Source of the DNA: Gaiellasilicea sp033857955
GTDB lineage: Bacteria > Actinomycetota > Thermoleophilia > Gaiellales > Gaiellaceae
Reading direction: 5' to 3'
Length of the DNA: 64,000 bases
NCBI GenBank assembly: GCA_033857955.1
Contig: JAWVCW010000038.1
Coordinates: forward strand, 62,001-126,000
Each line of letters starts with the position of its first letter. Position 1 is the stretch's first letter. A model generated the notes under the pieces. That model was not told the origin of the DNA, ran no database searches, and was given only the letters and a program-made list of their open reading frames with translations. A program made the translations under genes and the position numbers. Shown here piece after piece: positions 62,283-64,000 of this stretch.

Positions 62283-62416
62283 CGGCATGTTCCCGGCCGA
62301 TGAGCTTTAGGGGGCGTGGGGGAACTTGGAAGCTCCCCCAGGGAGCAGAAGAAGGAGGCTCGTGGGGGAAACATGGCTTCCCCCACGGGAGCGAGCCGAA
62401 GGCGAGCGACGCTCAT
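62279..62416 (-). repeat. Dispersed repeat, copy 2, encoding a coupled 45-residue peptide between hom and thrC
   Basis: The entire hom-thrC gap is one 45-codon frame whose ATG shares a base with the hom stop (TGATG) and whose TGA overlaps the thrC ATG. The peptide shares FFC, GELPSSPTPP and AHRP with copy 1. The two hairpins are kept: a long CGTGGGGGAA stem at 62361-62387 and a stem centred on CC at 62316-62341 with one G-T pair. Relative to copy 1 the distal stem has changed on both arms (CCGGGG against GTGGGGG) while still pairing, suggesting selection for structure. Confidence 0.75.
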
Positions 62417-63702
62417 CAGACGCCACGCTCGTTGATGACGCGGAGCGCCTCGGGGCGGGCGTGCACCTCGGGGAGGGCCGCGATCGCGTCCAGTGCGGCG
62501 GCAACGCGCCCCGACGGCGCGCTGTGAGTGACCACGTCGAGCGCCGCGCTGCCGTTCTGCACCTGCTGCGACAGCTGGGCGATCGAGACACCTTCCTCGG
62601 CGAACCGCTCGGCGACGTGTGCGAGCACGCCCGGCCGGTCCTCGACCGCGATCCTGACGTAGAACGGCGCGGGAAGATCGCCCGCAGGGAGCGTCGGCAG
62701 CGAGCGCCAGCAGGCGTCGTCCTGGAGGAATCCGGTACCTGTCGTTCCGAGCACGCTCACCATGTCCGCCACGACCGCCGACGCGGTCTCGAGGCCGCCG
62801 GCGCCGGGGCCCTCCAGCATGATCTCGCGGATCGCATCGCCGTGGAGCATCACAGCGTTGAACGGCCCCTCGACCGATGCGAGCGGGTGGTGCCGACCGA
62901 CGAGCGCCGGGCCGACGCGGACGTCGACCGCCCCGTCCACGAGCGTTGCCGTGCCGACGAGCCGCACGACCGAATCCAGCGAACGGGCGGCCTCCACGTG
63001 CTCCGGCCGGATCCGCTCGATCCCCTCGTAGGCGACGTCGTCGAGCTCGACGCGGGAGCCGAACGCCACGCTCGCGAGGATTGCCATCTTCGCGGCCGCG
63101 TCGGCCCCCGATACATCCTCGGTCGGGTCGGCCTCGGCGTAGCCGAGCTCTTGTGCGTCGGCGAGCGCCTCCTCGTAGCTTGCTCCAGCCTCCATCCGCG
63201 TGAGGATGAAGTTCGTCGTCCCGTTGACGATCCCGAGCACACGGTGGACGTTCGTGACGACGAGCGACTCCCGCAGTACCTTGATCACGGGGATCGCCGC
63301 GCAGACTGACGCCTCGAAGCGGAGCTGCACACCTGCCTCGGCCGCTGCCGCGAACAGCTCCGTGCTGCGGCGGGCGAGGAGTTGCTTGTTCGCAGTCACG
63401 ACCGGCTTGCCGGCGCGGAGGAGCTCGAGGAGGTAGTCGCCGGTCGGCTCGAGTCCGCCCATCACCTCCGCGACGAGCGCGATCGAGTCGTCGTCGCGGA
63501 TCTGAGCGAAGTCTGTCGTTAGCACGCCATCGTCCGGCTGGAACTCGCGCTCCTTGTCGACGTCGCGCACGAGCGCGCACACGAGCCGGAGCCGGTGCCC
63601 GGTCGCGCGCTCGATGTCCTCTGCGCTGTCTGCCAGCAGCCGCGCTACTGCGCTGCCGACCGTCCCGTACCCGAGTAGGGCAACCGGAACGTCAACCGAC
63701 AC
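62416..63702 (-). CDS. hom: Homoserine dehydrogenase
   Basis: 428 residues from GTG. NAD(P)-binding VALLGYGTVGSAVARLLADS, catalytic region VTANKQLLA, IVNGTTNFILTRM and AEADPTEDVSGADAAAKMAI, and a C-terminal ACT domain (YVRIAVEDRPGVLAHVAERF) that usually gives threonine feedback. It is not fused to aspartokinase. The start overlaps the end of ilvC by 11 bp. Confidence 0.96.
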   Translation of the reverse strand: MSVDVPVALLGYGTVGSAVARLLADSAEDIERATGHRLRLVCALVRDVDKEREFQPDDGVLTTDFAQIRDDDSIALVAEVMGGLEPTGDYLLELLRAGKPVVTANKQLLARRSTELFAAAAEAGVQLRFEASVCAAIPVIKVLRESLVVTNVHRVLGIVNGTTNFILTRMEAGASYEEALADAQELGYAEADPTEDVSGADAAAKMAILASVAFGSRVELDDVAYEGIERIRPEHVEAARSLDSVVRLVGTATLVDGAVDVRVGPALVGRHHPLASVEGPFNAVMLHGDAIREIMLEGPGAGGLETASAVVADMVSVLGTTGTGFLQDDACWRSLPTLPAGDLPAPFYVRIAVEDRPGVLAHVAERFAEEGVSIAQLSQQVQNGSAALDVVTHSAPSGRVAAALDAIAALPEVHARPEALRVINERGV

Positions 63703-64000
63703 TCGGCTCCCCGGCGGGCTGCTTGCGCGTCATCAGCGACCGGAGCTCGAGACCCACCTGCTCGATCTGCCGTTCTCGCGCCGCGGCGCGCAGCTCGTCG
63801 AGGTTGTGCTCGCCCGAGTCCATCTCCGCGATCCACTCGCGCGCGAACGTCCCGTCCTGGATCTCGCCGAGCACCTCGCGCATCTTGCCGCGGACGTGCT
63901 CGTCGATCACGCGGTTCCCACGCGTGAAGTCGCCGTACTCGGCCGTGTCGGAGATCGACCAGCGCATGTGCGAGAGGCCGCCTTCCCAGATCAGGTCGAC
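63692..64000 (-). CDS. ilvC: Ketol-acid reductoisomerase, C-terminal fragment (runs off window end)
   Basis: About 102 C-terminal residues are inside the window. They include DLIWEGGLSHMRWSISDTAE, YGDFTRGNRVIDEHVRGKMR and GTFAREWIAEMDSG, the knotted helical domain of class I KARI with its metal-binding Glu. The enzyme isomerises and reduces acetohydroxy acids for branched-chain amino acids. It is upstream of hom in the same operon. Confidence 0.95.
   Translation of the reverse strand, partial: VDLIWEGGLSHMRWSISDTAEYGDFTRGNRVIDEHVRGKMREVLGEIQDGTFAREWIAEMDSGEHNLDELRAAARERQIEQVGLELRSLMTRKQPAGEPSVG

Noticed and set aside
62279..63580. 433-residue frame joining the repeat peptide to a long upstream stretch
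   Set aside because: The upstream part is out of frame with hom and looks like a shadow; only the final 45 codons match the other repeat copy.

Overview
The window comes from a GC-rich bacterium. Frequent GTG and TTG starts, four-base ATGA/GTGA gene overlaps, short intergenic gaps and family content (single-chain MmpL-type exporter, STAS protein, DUF1206, DUF47/Pit pair, CYTH-CHAD protein, S-box riboswitches) suggest an actinobacterium, perhaps Thermoleophilia (Gaiella-like). The lineage is an inference from style. No tRNA, rRNA, CRISPR array, insertion sequence or prophage is visible; this looks like core chromosome.

Layout. 1-7,570: end of a response-regulator gene, small membrane proteins, a MarR-MFS pair divergent from an MMPL exporter, a haloalkane dehalogenase, a kinase-less PASTA protein and a PhoP-like regulator. 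7,600-24,190: a phosphate and polyphosphate island with a soluble PhoR-like kinase, two Pst transporters (pstS1-C1-A1-B1-phoU, and pstB2 divergent from pstS2-C2-A2), Pit with its DUF47 partner, a CYTH-CHAD protein, a Nudix hydrolase, Ppx and Ppk. An arsR gene and a relic-like small ORF lie inside it. Six promoters here carry TTCACC-like hexamers at 11-bp (or 22-bp) steps, the PHO-box pattern, so the island reads as one PhoP regulon. 24,190-37,600: mixed genes (Rieske oxygenase, PHP, DUF1206, STAS, a secreted barrel-like protein, tag, an ECF sigma factor with a membrane-spanning tail, two response regulators, several hypotheticals, DHFR-like, AraC remnant, VOC, two small membrane proteins). 37,640-42,050: a SAM-riboswitch-controlled assimilatory sulfite operon (sulfite reductase, APS reductase, an unknown protein, two siroheme enzymes). 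42,060-49,714: gltB-gltD-malic enzyme behind a possible leader peptide. 49,711-64,000: amino-acid biosynthesis (aminotransferase, leuCD, leuB, a SAM-riboswitch-controlled threonine synthase paralogue, proAB, bicupin) and an ilvC-hom-thrC-thrB-ilvD operon read on the minus strand.

How it fits together. Phosphate starvation would induce PhoP, both Pst systems, Ppk and the CYTH-CHAD protein together. Sulfur assimilation and one threonine-synthase-like enzyme are both placed under SAM control. Glutamate, leucine, proline and threonine pathway genes share an AT-rich promoter motif.

Most unusual signals: (1) a roughly 120-bp dispersed repeat at 10,545-10,679 and, inverted, at 62,279-62,416; each copy sits exactly between two operon genes and encodes a conserved 44-45-residue peptide whose start overlaps the upstream stop and whose stop overlaps the downstream start; (2) the threonine synthase paralogue under a SAM riboswitch; (3) the ECF sigma factor with a membrane anchor; (4) an aquaporin-like C-terminal relic beside arsR in the phosphate island.
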